Shown piece by piece: positions 1 through 6,350 of a stretch of DNA of 21,338 nucleotides. Source of the stretch: CAYMTV01 sp964393525 (GTDB lineage: Bacteria; Patescibacteriota; Microgenomatia; Daviesbacterales; UBA10151); NCBI GenBank assembly GCA_964393525.1, contig CAYMTV010000017.1, positions 1 through 21,338 of the forward strand, in the 5' to 3' direction. Made by a program: the position numbers and the translations under genes. Each line of letters begins with the position of its first letter. The first letter of the stretch is position 1. The notes beneath the pieces were generated by a model. The model worked only from the letters and a program-made list of their open reading frames with translations. It searched no databases and had not been told where the DNA came from.

Positions 1-1
1 A

Positions 2-796
2 AAGGATTCGGCTAAAGCACTTCAGATTGTCGAATCTCAAACAGAAGAGGGGATCAATATAAAAGAGTTTATTAATTCAACAATGGATATACTTCGCTCA
101 ATGCTTTTAATCAAACACAAAGCTATAAATTCTGTTAAGGATTTATATGATGAAGATAAATTTAATTTAATGATCACTGTCGCGGAAAAATTTTCATCAG
201 CCCGCCTGATTAATGTACTTGAGCTCTTTAACCGGGCACTGGAAAAAATGAAAACCTCGAGTATTCCTTCGCTACCACTGGAAGTTGCGGTGGTTGAAAG
301 CTGCACAGAAGAGAATCAAGAATCAAGAATCAAGAATCAAGAATCTCGAGAACTGGTTGTAGTTCCTAATCCCTCTTCGCCCCAGACTGCTCCGGGTCCC
401 CAAAGCGACGAAAAGAAACAAACCCCTAAGGATGATGCTATCTCCTCCGATATGGCAACTATTTTAGACAAGTGGACTTATATTCTTGAAACAGTTAAGC
501 CCTATAACTTTTCCCTGGAAGCAATGTTAAGACAGGTTAAAGTACTAAGTTGTGAAGATGGAGTAGTTTTGTTTGAAGTGCCATATTCATTCCATCAACG
601 GATTATGGAGGCTCCAAAATCCAGGAATTTACTTGAGTCGGTTTTAACTGATGTTTTGGGAAAACAGGCAAAAGTCAAATGCAGACTCGGAGTTAAACCG
701 GTAAAGGTTGAGGAACTTGCCAACGTTGAAGTAGCGGAAGATGATGAGATTATCAGGGTTGCGGCGGAGATATTTAATTCTGATACCCTAAACTAG
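2..796 (+). CDS. dnaX: DNA polymerase III subunit gamma/tau, C-terminal part (5'-truncated by the window)
   Basis: The reading frame is open from base 2 and ends at TAG 794-796, so only about 264 C-terminal residues are present and the start lies outside the window. The first part (about residues 1-75 of the fragment) reads like the helical collar domain III of DnaX, the clamp-loader oligomerisation region, with a 'FINSTMDILRSMLLIKH' helix. A Pro/Ser/Gln-rich linker follows. A second folded part ('ILDKWTYILETVKPYNFSLEAML', then 'VVLFEVPYSFHQRIMEAPKS') matches the tau-type C-terminal domain seen in many bacteria. The linker contains a seven-residue repeat encoded by a heptanucleotide tandem array at 313-347. 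The known neighbours ybaB and recR occur about 3.5 kb downstream, which supports the call. There is no ATPase part to check, so identification rests on the C-terminal fold pattern and on synteny. Confidence 0.82.
   Translation, partial: KDSAKALQIVESQTEEGINIKEFINSTMDILRSMLLIKHKAINSVKDLYDEDKFNLMITVAEKFSSARLINVLELFNRALEKMKTSSIPSLPLEVAVVESCTEENQESRIKNQESRELVVVPNPSSPQTAPGPQSDEKKQTPKDDAISSDMATILDKWTYILETVKPYNFSLEAMLRQVKVLSCEDGVVLFEVPYSFHQRIMEAPKSRNLLESVLTDVLGKQAKVKCRLGVKPVKVEELANVEVAEDDEIIRVAAEIFNSDTLN
313..347 (+). repeat. Heptanucleotide tandem array inside dnaX
   Basis: Four exact copies of GAATCAA (313-340) followed by a partial copy GAATCTC (341-347). Because 7 is not a multiple of 3, three units give a 21-bp/7-residue period in the protein, visible as NQESRIK then NQESREL in the linker between two DnaX domains. 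On the opposite strand the unit reads TTGATTC. It is related in period and in its TTG core to the arrays at 6935, 8369, 15952 and 20836. Confidence 0.9.
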
Positions 797-825
797 TTGA
801 CTTGAGTGTAACTTCCTGATAGGAT
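797..825 (+). promoter_or_regulatory. Promoter for the secreted hypothetical gene
   Basis: TTGACT (797-802), 17-bp spacer, TAGGAT (820-825) preceded by TGA, an extended -10. It begins directly after the dnaX stop codon. Predicted transcription would start near 832, leaving an 8-nt leader before ATG 840. No ribosome binding site is visible. Confidence 0.6.
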
Positions 826-839
826 CCACAATTTAGATC

Positions 840-1244
840 ATGAAAATTTTAGTAACGATATTGCTTATACTAATCTTTACTGTATTCCCCTCAGAAGTTT
901 TGGCAAAACCTAGTGTTTTAAATCATCCATATATTCAACTAAAATTATTAGTATTTCCCTTTTTCCGTCCCTTTGCAAATACAGTTAATGTTATATTTGT
1001 TAATTTAAAAAGCGTCAGTACCCTAAATTACACCCTGACTTATGAATCAAGCGGTGTCCCTCAGGGAGTAGTCGGAAGCATTAATCCGGGGAATCTTAAT
1101 ATCAAAATCGAAAAAATCTTTTTGGGAACATGTTCAGGAAATGTCTGTAGCAAGCATACCAATTTAAGAAATGGAGTGCTGACAGTTACCGGTAAATATA
1201 AAAATGGCGAGAATATTAATAAATCAGTCCCCGTCGGGTTTTAA
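840..1244 (+). CDS. Small secreted hypothetical protein
   Basis: A 134-residue protein of unknown function. Residues 1-22 form a clear signal peptide: positive start, hydrophobic core 'ILVTILLILIFTVF', then a plausible signal-peptidase site after VLA. The remainder is rich in Thr, Ser, Asn and beta-branched residues and looks like one small beta-sandwich domain. Two cysteines (in 'GTCSGNVCSK') could form a disulfide once exported. I see no lipobox Cys next to the signal and no second membrane segment, so the mature protein is probably released or held loosely at the surface. The ATG at 840 is favoured because it gives a proper signal peptide and lies 15 bases after a -10 box. The gene stands alone between dnaX and glyA, each of which has its own signals, so the context gives little functional hint. 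Confidence 0.7.
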   Translation: MKILVTILLILIFTVFPSEVLAKPSVLNHPYIQLKLLVFPFFRPFANTVNVIFVNLKSVSTLNYTLTYESSGVPQGVVGSINPGNLNIKIEKIFLGTCSGNVCSKHTNLRNGVLTVTGKYKNGENINKSVPVGF

Positions 1245-1249
1245 AATCC

Positions 1250-1279
1250 TTGACAAAAAAGCTTCATTTTAGGTATCTT
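1250..1279 (+). promoter_or_regulatory. glyA promoter
   Basis: A perfect TTGACA -35 (1250-1255), 18-bp spacer and TATCTT -10 (1274-1279). A TTG codon in the glyA frame at 1278 overlaps this -10 box and so cannot be the translation start. The ATG at 1299 is the start consistent with the promoter. Confidence 0.7.
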
Positions 1280-1298
1280 GTTTGAGCTGCCAATTTTA

Positions 1299-2636
1299 AT
1301 GAAGAGCAAAGACCACTCTAATCTTTCCAAAGTATTTAAACTCATTGAGCTTGAGGGTATCAAACAAAAAACCGGCTTAGAGATGATTCCATCGGAAAAT
1401 TATGTTTCCAAAGAAGTTTTAGAAGCTTATGGTTCTATTTTAACTAACAAATATTCAGAAGGTTTTCCCGGTGCAAGATATTACGGGGGGAATGAAGTCA
1501 TTGATCAGATTGAGCGGTACTGTCAGGATTTAGCAAACAAATTATTCAAAACAAAACATGCTATTGTTCAACCATACTCTGGTTCTCCAGCGAATTTTGC
1601 AGTTTATTTAGGATTGCTTGAAGCAGGGGATACAGTTTGCGGCCAAGCGCTACCTATGGGAGGCCATCTAACTCATGGAGCTCCAGCCTCTTTCACCGGA
1701 AAGTTATTTAACGCGGTTCAATACGGTGTGGGTTCTGATGGAAGGTTTAATTATAAAGAGATAGAGAAAGTGATTGTAAAAGCTAAACCTAAATTAATTT
1801 GGGTTGGGGCAACAGCTTACCCTTATATTATAGATTTTAAAAAGTTTTCCGACATTGCCAAAAAAGTTGGGGCTTATTTGGCTGCAGATATCGCTCATAT
1901 TGCAGGATTAATTGTTGGAGGAATGCACCCATCTCCTGTGCCTTATGTTGATATTGTCACAACCACAACCCATAAAACCTTAAGAGGCCCCAGAGGAGCG
2001 ATGATTTTAATAACAGCTAAGGGATTAAAAAAAGATCCGGATCTTGCTAAAAAACTGGAGAAAGCAGTTTTCCCGGGTACTCAAGGAGGACCACACAACC
2101 ATCAAACAGCCGCAATAGCAGTCAGTTTGGAAGAGGCTTTGACGCCAGCGTTTAAAAAATATGCTTCCCAAATCGTTAAAAATTCCAAAGCTTTAGCTCA
2201 AAGTTTAAAAGATGAGGGGGTAAAACTTGTGGGTAGTGGAAGCGAGAACCATTTAATGCTGATTGATTTAACCTATCTTGGGAGAGGGACGGGTTATCAG
2301 GCGCAGCATGCTTTGGAGGTAGCAAATATTACAGTTAATAAAAATACTATCCCAAATGAGCCTTTTTCTCCATTTTATCCATCGGGGATAAGACTTGGAA
2401 CTCCGGCTTTAACTTCAAGAGGAATGAAAGAGGGTGAGATGATTAAAATTGGCAAGTGGATAGCAAAAATCCTTCAAGAGATAAAAGGGCTTGATACGCC
2501 CGAGGAAAAAGACAAAAGACCCGCATTTATAAAAGAGGTCAAACAGAAACTTTCAGAAAATAAGAATCTTTTAAAAATCAAAAAAGAAGTGGCAAACTTT
2601 GCCAGCAAATACCCGGTTCCCGGACTAGACTCGTGA
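1299..2636 (+). CDS. glyA: Serine hydroxymethyltransferase
   Basis: A 445-residue PLP enzyme converting serine plus tetrahydrofolate to glycine plus 5,10-methylene-THF in the cytoplasm. This is the main entry of one-carbon units for purine synthesis. Family motifs seen: 'YSEGFPGARYYGGNEVID' near residues 52-70; the active-site 'GGHLTHGAP' near 121-129; 'AADIAHIAG' with the PLP-ring Asp (about D197); and the PLP-lysine motif 'TTTTHKTLRGPRG' (about K226). The C-terminal small domain 'PSGIRLGTPALTSRGM' is intact. An in-frame TTG at 1278 would add seven residues but overlaps the -10 box, so ATG 1299 is chosen. No Shine-Dalgarno sequence is visible. The gene is followed after 34 bp by folD, which uses its product, and then by a formyltransferase that uses the folate produced by FolD-type chemistry. 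Confidence 0.97.
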   Translation: MKSKDHSNLSKVFKLIELEGIKQKTGLEMIPSENYVSKEVLEAYGSILTNKYSEGFPGARYYGGNEVIDQIERYCQDLANKLFKTKHAIVQPYSGSPANFAVYLGLLEAGDTVCGQALPMGGHLTHGAPASFTGKLFNAVQYGVGSDGRFNYKEIEKVIVKAKPKLIWVGATAYPYIIDFKKFSDIAKKVGAYLAADIAHIAGLIVGGMHPSPVPYVDIVTTTTHKTLRGPRGAMILITAKGLKKDPDLAKKLEKAVFPGTQGGPHNHQTAAIAVSLEEALTPAFKKYASQIVKNSKALAQSLKDEGVKLVGSGSENHLMLIDLTYLGRGTGYQAQHALEVANITVNKNTIPNEPFSPFYPSGIRLGTPALTSRGMKEGEMIKIGKWIAKILQEIKGLDTPEEKDKRPAFIKEVKQKLSENKNLLKIKKEVANFASKYPVPGLDS

Positions 2637-2661
2637 CCTCATAAAAGTTTTAATATATAAT
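2633..2661 (+). promoter_or_regulatory. folD promoter (near-leaderless)
   Basis: A perfect TATAAT -10 (2656-2661) with a weak -35 (GTGACC, 2633-2638, 17-bp spacer) overlapping the glyA stop region. The ATG at 2671 begins 10 bases after the -10 ends, predicting a leader of roughly 3 nt. Confidence 0.55.
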
Positions 2662-2670
2662 CTTTCTGTA

Positions 2671-3480
2671 ATGGCTCAAGCAATCAATGGGAAACTAATT
2701 GCAAGTAAAATTAAGAGACAGTTAAGAGAAAAACTTGGCAAGTTAAAATTTACTCCTAAAGTTGTAAGTTTCCTAATAGGTGATGATCCTGCATCCCTTC
2801 TTTATACCGAGATGAAACAAAAAAAAGCCAAAGATTTAGGGATTGATTTTCAGCCATTAAAGTATCCTTCAGATGCGGATTTTGAAATCGTTGCAAATAA
2901 AATAAAGAAGTTAAATGGGGATCCTGATATTTTGGGGATTATGATCCAGCTGCCTTTACCTAAGGAATTTCTAAAAGATCACCATAAAAATGAACTTCTA
3001 AATTTAATAGATCCCAAAAAAGACATTGATGGGCTAAATCCTACCCAGTCAAATTTTATCCCTGCAACAGCCAGAGGTGTTATAAGAATTCTTGAGTACT
3101 TAGATTTAAATTATGAAAGAAATATCTTTGCAGTTGTGGGATCAGAAGGAGAGGTAGGGCAGGCAATTGTCTTTGAGCTTACCAACAAAGGAGCCGTTGT
3201 GATAAAAGTTGATAAAAAGCTGCCCGAAACAAACTTGGAAGATATAAAAAATGCTGATGTAGTGATTTCCGCCACAGGGGTAAAAAATTTAATAAAACCT
3301 GAAGATATTAAAGAAGAAGTTGTTTTAATTGATGTGGGACTTGGAGATTTTAATGAGGAGTGTTATAAAAAAGCCAGAATGTATACTCCAAAGTCAGGAG
3401 GAACAGGACCAATGACAGTGATATCTTTAACGGAAAATATTATCGAAGCGGCAATTAGTAATAAGCAACACCGAAATTAG
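2671..3480 (+). CDS. folD: Bifunctional methylenetetrahydrofolate dehydrogenase / methenyl-THF cyclohydrolase
   Basis: A 269-residue protein, slightly shorter than the usual 280-290. FolD oxidises 5,10-methylene-THF to the methenyl form and hydrolyses it to 10-formyl-THF, the formyl donor for PurN and PurH. The catalytic Y-x3-K pair is present as Y45 and K49 ('YTEMK'). The substrate-pocket 'IMIQLPLP' gives Q93, 'DPKKDIDGLNP' gives the conserved Asp (D120), and 'KSGGTGPMTV' (241-250) is the usual glycine-rich C-terminal motif. The nucleotide-binding stretch 'VVGSEGEVGQ' (155-164) has lost the usual Ser/Arg-rich 'GRSNIVG' form, so cofactor preference (NAD or NADP) cannot be read off. It lies between glyA and a PurN-family gene, a coherent one-carbon block. 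Start and promoter placement agree. Confidence 0.95.
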   Translation: MAQAINGKLIASKIKRQLREKLGKLKFTPKVVSFLIGDDPASLLYTEMKQKKAKDLGIDFQPLKYPSDADFEIVANKIKKLNGDPDILGIMIQLPLPKEFLKDHHKNELLNLIDPKKDIDGLNPTQSNFIPATARGVIRILEYLDLNYERNIFAVVGSEGEVGQAIVFELTNKGAVVIKVDKKLPETNLEDIKNADVVISATGVKNLIKPEDIKEEVVLIDVGLGDFNEECYKKARMYTPKSGGTGPMTVISLTENIIEAAISNKQHRN

Positions 3481-3531
3481 CGCAACTTTTGTGCACGTGC
3501 ATATCGTTTGTGCAATGAAGGATTTTATATT

Positions 3532-4269
3532 ATGGATAGAGTGGATAAAGAATTTAAACTAGCAATATTGGCATCCGGTGAAGGCTCAACCGGAGAGGCA
3601 ATTTTTGACATAGCTTCTTTGGTAGTAGTCAGCAATCCGGAAGCAGGAATTATTAAAAGAGTTGAAAATTTTATTAGATTAAAAAATAAAAATTTAAAAG
3701 TGATTGTTTTAGACCGGTCTAGATATCAGTCAAGAGAAGAATTTGGTAAGGCGCTACTTAAAATATTAAAAGATCACAAAATTAATTTCATTTCCCAAAA
3801 TGGTTGGACTGTTTATACCCCTGAGAATGTCTTAACCGAATATGAAGGTAGGATTATTAATTCTCATCCTGGACCACTTGATGCCCCTTACGCGGATTTT
3901 GGCGGAGCAAAGATGAATGATTTAGTGGTGCATGCTGCAGCAATTCATTTTTTTAATAACGTCCTAAGACCCTTTAAAACCGAGATTAACTTACACTTTG
4001 TAACAAAAGACTTTGATAAAGGTGAGGTTGTAGCAAGAAGAGAGGTGGAAGTTTATCCGGCTGATACACCACGGATACTTCAGCAAAGAGTCAAAGTTGC
4101 GGAAAGAGAACTATTAAGAGTTTTTTGGAAAAGAATATCGCTCTCTCAAAAAATAAAACCGATTAAAAGAGATGAAAGAGTCATTAAAGAAGGGGAGGAA
4201 AAAAGTTTGGAAGAAGCAAAAAGACAAGCAATAAAAAAATGGTCAACCCCTCCGTCAGTCCGATCCTGA
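3532..4269 (+). CDS. purN: PurN-family formyltransferase (probable phosphoribosylglycinamide formyltransferase)
   Basis: A 245-residue Rossmann-fold formyltransferase, probably moving a formyl group from 10-formyl-THF to GAR, the third step of purine synthesis. The N-terminal loop 'ILASGEGST' resembles the phosphate-binding 'LISGxGSN' of PurN. The catalytic triad is present: N110 and H112 in 'INSHPGPL', and D162 in 'FVTKDFDKGEVV'. It differs from E. coli PurN in that the His-to-Asp distance is 50 rather than 36 residues because of an extra segment ('DFGGAKMNDLVVHAAAIHF'), and in a basic C-terminal tail of about 45 residues. The substrate is therefore inferred rather than certain. ATG 3532 is chosen because GAAGGA at 3518-3523 lies 8 nt upstream; a TTG at 3508 would add eight residues. 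The last codons (SVRS) and the stop fall inside a palindromic repeat beginning near 4254. Confidence 0.78.
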   Translation: MDRVDKEFKLAILASGEGSTGEAIFDIASLVVVSNPEAGIIKRVENFIRLKNKNLKVIVLDRSRYQSREEFGKALLKILKDHKINFISQNGWTVYTPENVLTEYEGRIINSHPGPLDAPYADFGGAKMNDLVVHAAAIHFFNNVLRPFKTEINLHFVTKDFDKGEVVARREVEVYPADTPRILQQRVKVAERELLRVFWKRISLSQKIKPIKRDERVIKEGEEKSLEEAKRQAIKKWSTPPSVRS

Positions 4270-4355
4270 GCGTTAGCCGAAGGAGAGGAATCTCTACCTT
4301 CAAAAAAGGGACGTGTTCACTAGATTGCCACGTCGCTTGCGCTCCTCGCAATGAC
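4254..4355. repeat. Two-armed palindromic repeat element at the purN-like/ybaB junction
   Basis: The right arm (4322-4355, AGATTGCCACG...CAATGAC) is a clean copy of the dispersed unit whose reverse complement starts GTCATTGCGAGGAGCG and ends GGCAATCT. The same unit forms both arms of the element inside purL at 20163-20240. The left arm (about 4254-4296) includes TCCTGAGCG, GCCGAAGGA and GAATCTCT and resembles the related GTCATCCTGAGCG...GGATCTC type. The element supplies the last codons and stop of the purN-like gene and a spurious ATG (4351) in the ybaB frame. Confidence 0.72.
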
Positions 4356-4365
4356 GCAATATAAT
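4338..4365 (+). promoter_or_regulatory. ybaB promoter (near-leaderless)
   Basis: A perfect TATAAT (4360-4365) lies immediately after the palindromic element. The best -35 candidate is TTGCGC (4338-4343, 16-bp spacer) and falls inside the element. The -10 ends 10 bases before ATG 4375, which argues for 4375 rather than the in-frame ATG at 4351. Confidence 0.5.
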
Positions 4366-4374
4366 ACTTTTTAT

Positions 4375-4653
4375 ATGGGTTTCATGGATAATCTAAAACA
4401 GCTGGGGGACCTTAAAAAAATGCGCGACCAGGCAATGGAAGTGCAAAAAAAACTTGCCGGAATAAAAATTACAGTTGAACATAAAGGGGTAACTGTTGTT
4501 ATGACTGGCGATCAGAAAGTAGTTTCAATTTCTGGAGAGATGGATCATGGAAAAATCACTGAAGCTGTAAATGAGGCATTAAAACAAACTCAAAAAGTTG
4601 CTGCGGAAGAGATGAAAGGTTTGATGGGCGGAATGGGTATCCCTGGAATGTAG
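4375..4653 (+). CDS. ybaB: Nucleoid-associated protein, YbaB/EbfC family
   Basis: A 92-residue protein of the YbaB/EbfC family, small DNA-binding dimers that associate with the nucleoid and are normally encoded beside dnaX and recR. The N-terminal helix ('MDNLKQLGDLKKMRDQAMEVQKKL') is followed by short strands ('ITVEHKGVTVVMTGDQKVVSIS') and a C-terminal helix ending in a Gly/Met-rich tail ('MKGLMGGMGIPGM'), the usual order and size. The in-frame ATG at 4351 would add eight residues encoded by a palindromic repeat and lies upstream of a perfect -10 box. ATG 4375 (MGFMDN) or 4384 (MDN) is therefore more likely; 4375 is annotated. Its 3' neighbour starts 5 bp after the stop, suggesting one transcript. 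Confidence 0.88.
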   Translation: MGFMDNLKQLGDLKKMRDQAMEVQKKLAGIKITVEHKGVTVVMTGDQKVVSISGEMDHGKITEAVNEALKQTQKVAAEEMKGLMGGMGIPGM

Positions 4654-4658
4654 GATTG

Positions 4659-5156
4659 ATGGCGGAACAACCTCCTGATTTTAGTCGTTTTTTAAGACAG
4701 GAAGCTTTTAAACGTTCAGCGCAAAATCTGCAATTTGGTAGAGAAATAAGATCAGCTCAGGCGAGATTTAAATCCGGTGAACTTACGGAGCGAGAATATC
4801 TGGAATCTTTAAAATTGAGGAATGCCCCAGCGATTGTCATTATGAGGGGCCGTCCATTGCGTCCGGGAAACCATATAAGCCTTGAAAGAAGAGAAGATGG
4901 GGAAGTTATAATGCACGAAGCAGGGATTTTACCCGTTGAAACACTATTTGATGTTTCGGTTAGAATGGTAACAAATGACGAAGGTAAAGTAGCAACAGCT
5001 GATCCGGCAGTTACCTATATTCCTACTGTAGGGTCGGGAGAAGCAGAAACCCAAGAAGCTCCCAAATTGGGACCGCATTCATTACCGATGATTATATGGG
5101 AAGGTCATCTAATTGATGCATTTTTAGAGTCAAAACCTGATTTACCCAAACAATAA
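4659..5156 (+). CDS. Hypothetical protein between ybaB and recR
   Basis: A 165-residue protein I do not recognise. ATG 4659 is 5 bp after the ybaB stop, with AGGA just upstream, so translation is probably coupled to ybaB. It is predicted cytoplasmic, with no signal peptide and no membrane segment. The N-terminal 60 residues are charged and helical ('FSRFLRQEAFKRSAQNLQFGREI', then 'FKSGELTEREYLESLKLRN'), the latter reminiscent of short helical hairpin segments. Residues 65-165 alternate short strands and turns ('APAIVIMRGRPLRPGNHIS', 'PMIIWEGHLIDAFL'). No catalytic motif or Cys pair stands out. Position inside the ybaB-recR pair suggests a housekeeping or DNA-related role, but that is context only. 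Confidence 0.62.
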   Translation: MAEQPPDFSRFLRQEAFKRSAQNLQFGREIRSAQARFKSGELTEREYLESLKLRNAPAIVIMRGRPLRPGNHISLERREDGEVIMHEAGILPVETLFDVSVRMVTNDEGKVATADPAVTYIPTVGSGEAETQEAPKLGPHSLPMIIWEGHLIDAFLESKPDLPKQ

Positions 5157-5184
5157 ATTCATAGTATTTCTTCCAGTTTCCTGC

Positions 5185-5190
5185 TAATAT
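5185..5190 (+). promoter_or_regulatory. recR -10 box
   Basis: TAATAT preceded by TGC (extended -10), ending 11 bases before ATG 5201. No convincing -35 is seen at the right distance. A short-leader transcript is predicted. Confidence 0.45.
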
Positions 5191-5200
5191 CCTATTTGTT

Positions 5201-5797
5201 ATGGCCACCATCCCCAAAGTTGTAAGAGATTTAATAGAGGCTTTTGAAAGGCTTCCGGGTATTGGACCTAAAACTGCTCAAAGGTTAACTTACTATTTAC
5301 TTCATGCACCAAAAGAAGAGGCTAAAGCTTTATCTGAGGCAGCAATGGCTTTAAAGGAAAAAACTGTCCTCTGTTCTATTTGTTTTAATATTTCAGAGCA
5401 TGACCCTTGTGAAATAGATACTGATCCAACAAGATCTAAAGAGGTTGTAGCAGTGGTAGAAGATCCTTTGGATGTATTGGCTTTGGAAAGAGCAAATTAT
5501 AAAGGTCTTTATCATGTGCTTCATGGAGCAATCTCTCCTTTAGAAAATATCGGCCCTGATGAATTGCATATTAGGGAACTTCTACCGAGATTAAAAGATG
5601 GAATCGTCAAGGAGATAATTTTAGCAACTAATCCGACTATGGAAGGCGAGGCAACTGCAATGTACATAGATAGATTAATTAGGCCCTTGGGGGTGAAAGT
5701 CACTAGAATTGCCAGAGGTTTACCTGTTGGTGGAGATTTGGAATATGCCGATGAAACAACTTTAAATCGGGCGCTAGAAGGCAGAAAAGAATATTAG
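5201..5797 (+). CDS. recR: Recombination mediator protein RecR
   Basis: A 198-residue protein of normal length that acts with RecO/RecF to load RecA on gapped DNA. Domains in order: helix-hairpin-helix ('LIEAFERLPGIGPKTAQRL', residues 11-29); zinc finger (58-73); Toprim core ('VAVVEDPLDVLALE' near 83-96 and 'ILATNPTMEGEATAMYI'); and the conserved C-terminal 'RIARGLPVGGDLEYADETTL'. The zinc finger is atypical: C58, C61 and C70 are in place, but the fourth ligand position is D73 (codon GAT) where Cys is normal ('CEID' instead of 'CxxC'). The gene tail overlaps by 4 bp the stop of the convergent gene on the minus strand. ybaB lies two genes upstream, the usual neighbour. Confidence 0.96.
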   Translation: MATIPKVVRDLIEAFERLPGIGPKTAQRLTYYLLHAPKEEAKALSEAAMALKEKTVLCSICFNISEHDPCEIDTDPTRSKEVVAVVEDPLDVLALERANYKGLYHVLHGAISPLENIGPDELHIRELLPRLKDGIVKEIILATNPTMEGEATAMYIDRLIRPLGVKVTRIARGLPVGGDLEYADETTLNRALEGRKEY

Positions 5798-6279
5798 CCT
5801 CTTTGGGCTCTAAATCCAGAGATAAATCCTAATCCTTGGTGTATTTCTTTTAACTGTTTTTGTGTAAAATGCCAGAAATATAAAGTTTCACTATCAAGCT
5901 GATCGACACGGGTAATTCCTTTTCTAAATAAATTATAAGTTGTTCTAGTAGATGCCCTTAAAGCATCAATTTCTGATATCCATGGAGGTTTGTCAGGATG
6001 ATCTAAAAAATGTATGGCTAAGCCTCTTAATAATTTTCTCATTGCCCGTTTTTCCCATTGGAGAATAGATTCTACACTCACACCAAATTGTTCTGCTAGC
6101 ATTTTCCGCGGTGTTGGTGGAGTTTGATCTGCTCTTTCTGCTAAGATAATCAACTCACCGTAATTTAATTCATCTAAAACAGTTGGGTCAGTTTGTACAA
6201 TGTTTACTACTCTTTCTGCTTGTTTGCCAAATACAGCTCTCCAACCAAAACCTGCTGATGTTTCTTTGAATTGTGCCAT
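5794..6279 (-). CDS. Putative transcription factor with sigma-region-4-like HTH and RpoA-CTD-like domain
   Basis: A 161-residue basic protein. Residues about 42-88 ('LAEQFGVSVESILQWEKRAMRKL') closely follow sigma-70 region 4, where the family reads like LGVSRERVRQIEARALRKL: the helix-turn-helix that reads the -35 box. Residues about 105-152 ('LRASTRTTYNLFRKGI', 'TRVDQLDS', 'LKEIHQGLG') follow the helix-hairpin-helix of the RNA polymerase alpha C-terminal domain, which binds UP elements and activators. No sigma region 2 is present, so it is not a complete sigma factor. The function is unknown; it may bind promoter DNA or the polymerase. ATG 6279 is chosen because TATAAT lies just upstream on the minus strand; a TTG at 6357 would add 26 residues and run into the divergent gene. 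It converges with recR, overlapping its stop by 4 bp. Confidence 0.7.
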   Translation of the reverse strand: MAQFKETSAGFGWRAVFGKQAERVVNIVQTDPTVLDELNYGELIILAERADQTPPTPRKMLAEQFGVSVESILQWEKRAMRKLLRGLAIHFLDHPDKPPWISEIDALRASTRTTYNLFRKGITRVDQLDSETLYFWHFTQKQLKEIHQGLGFISGFRAQRG

Positions 6280-6291
6280 ACGACTTAGCTG

Positions 6292-6320
6292 ATTATATGA
6301 GTAAAGTATTAAGACTGCAA
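6292..6320 (-). promoter_or_regulatory. Promoter of the sigma4/alpha-CTD-like gene
   Basis: On the minus strand, TATAAT covers 6297-6292 and TTGCAG covers 6320-6315, with a 17-bp spacer. ATG at 6279 begins 13 bases after the -10 ends. The region is shared with the divergent gene starting at 6351, whose closest -10 candidate is TATTCT at 6339-6344. Confidence 0.5.
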
Positions 6321-6350
6321 TTAACTTCTCATTTCTGCTATTCTTAAAAC

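Noticed and set aside
1278..1298. TTG start for glyA adding seven residues
   Set aside because: The codon overlaps the TATCTT -10 box and the added residues have no family counterpart.
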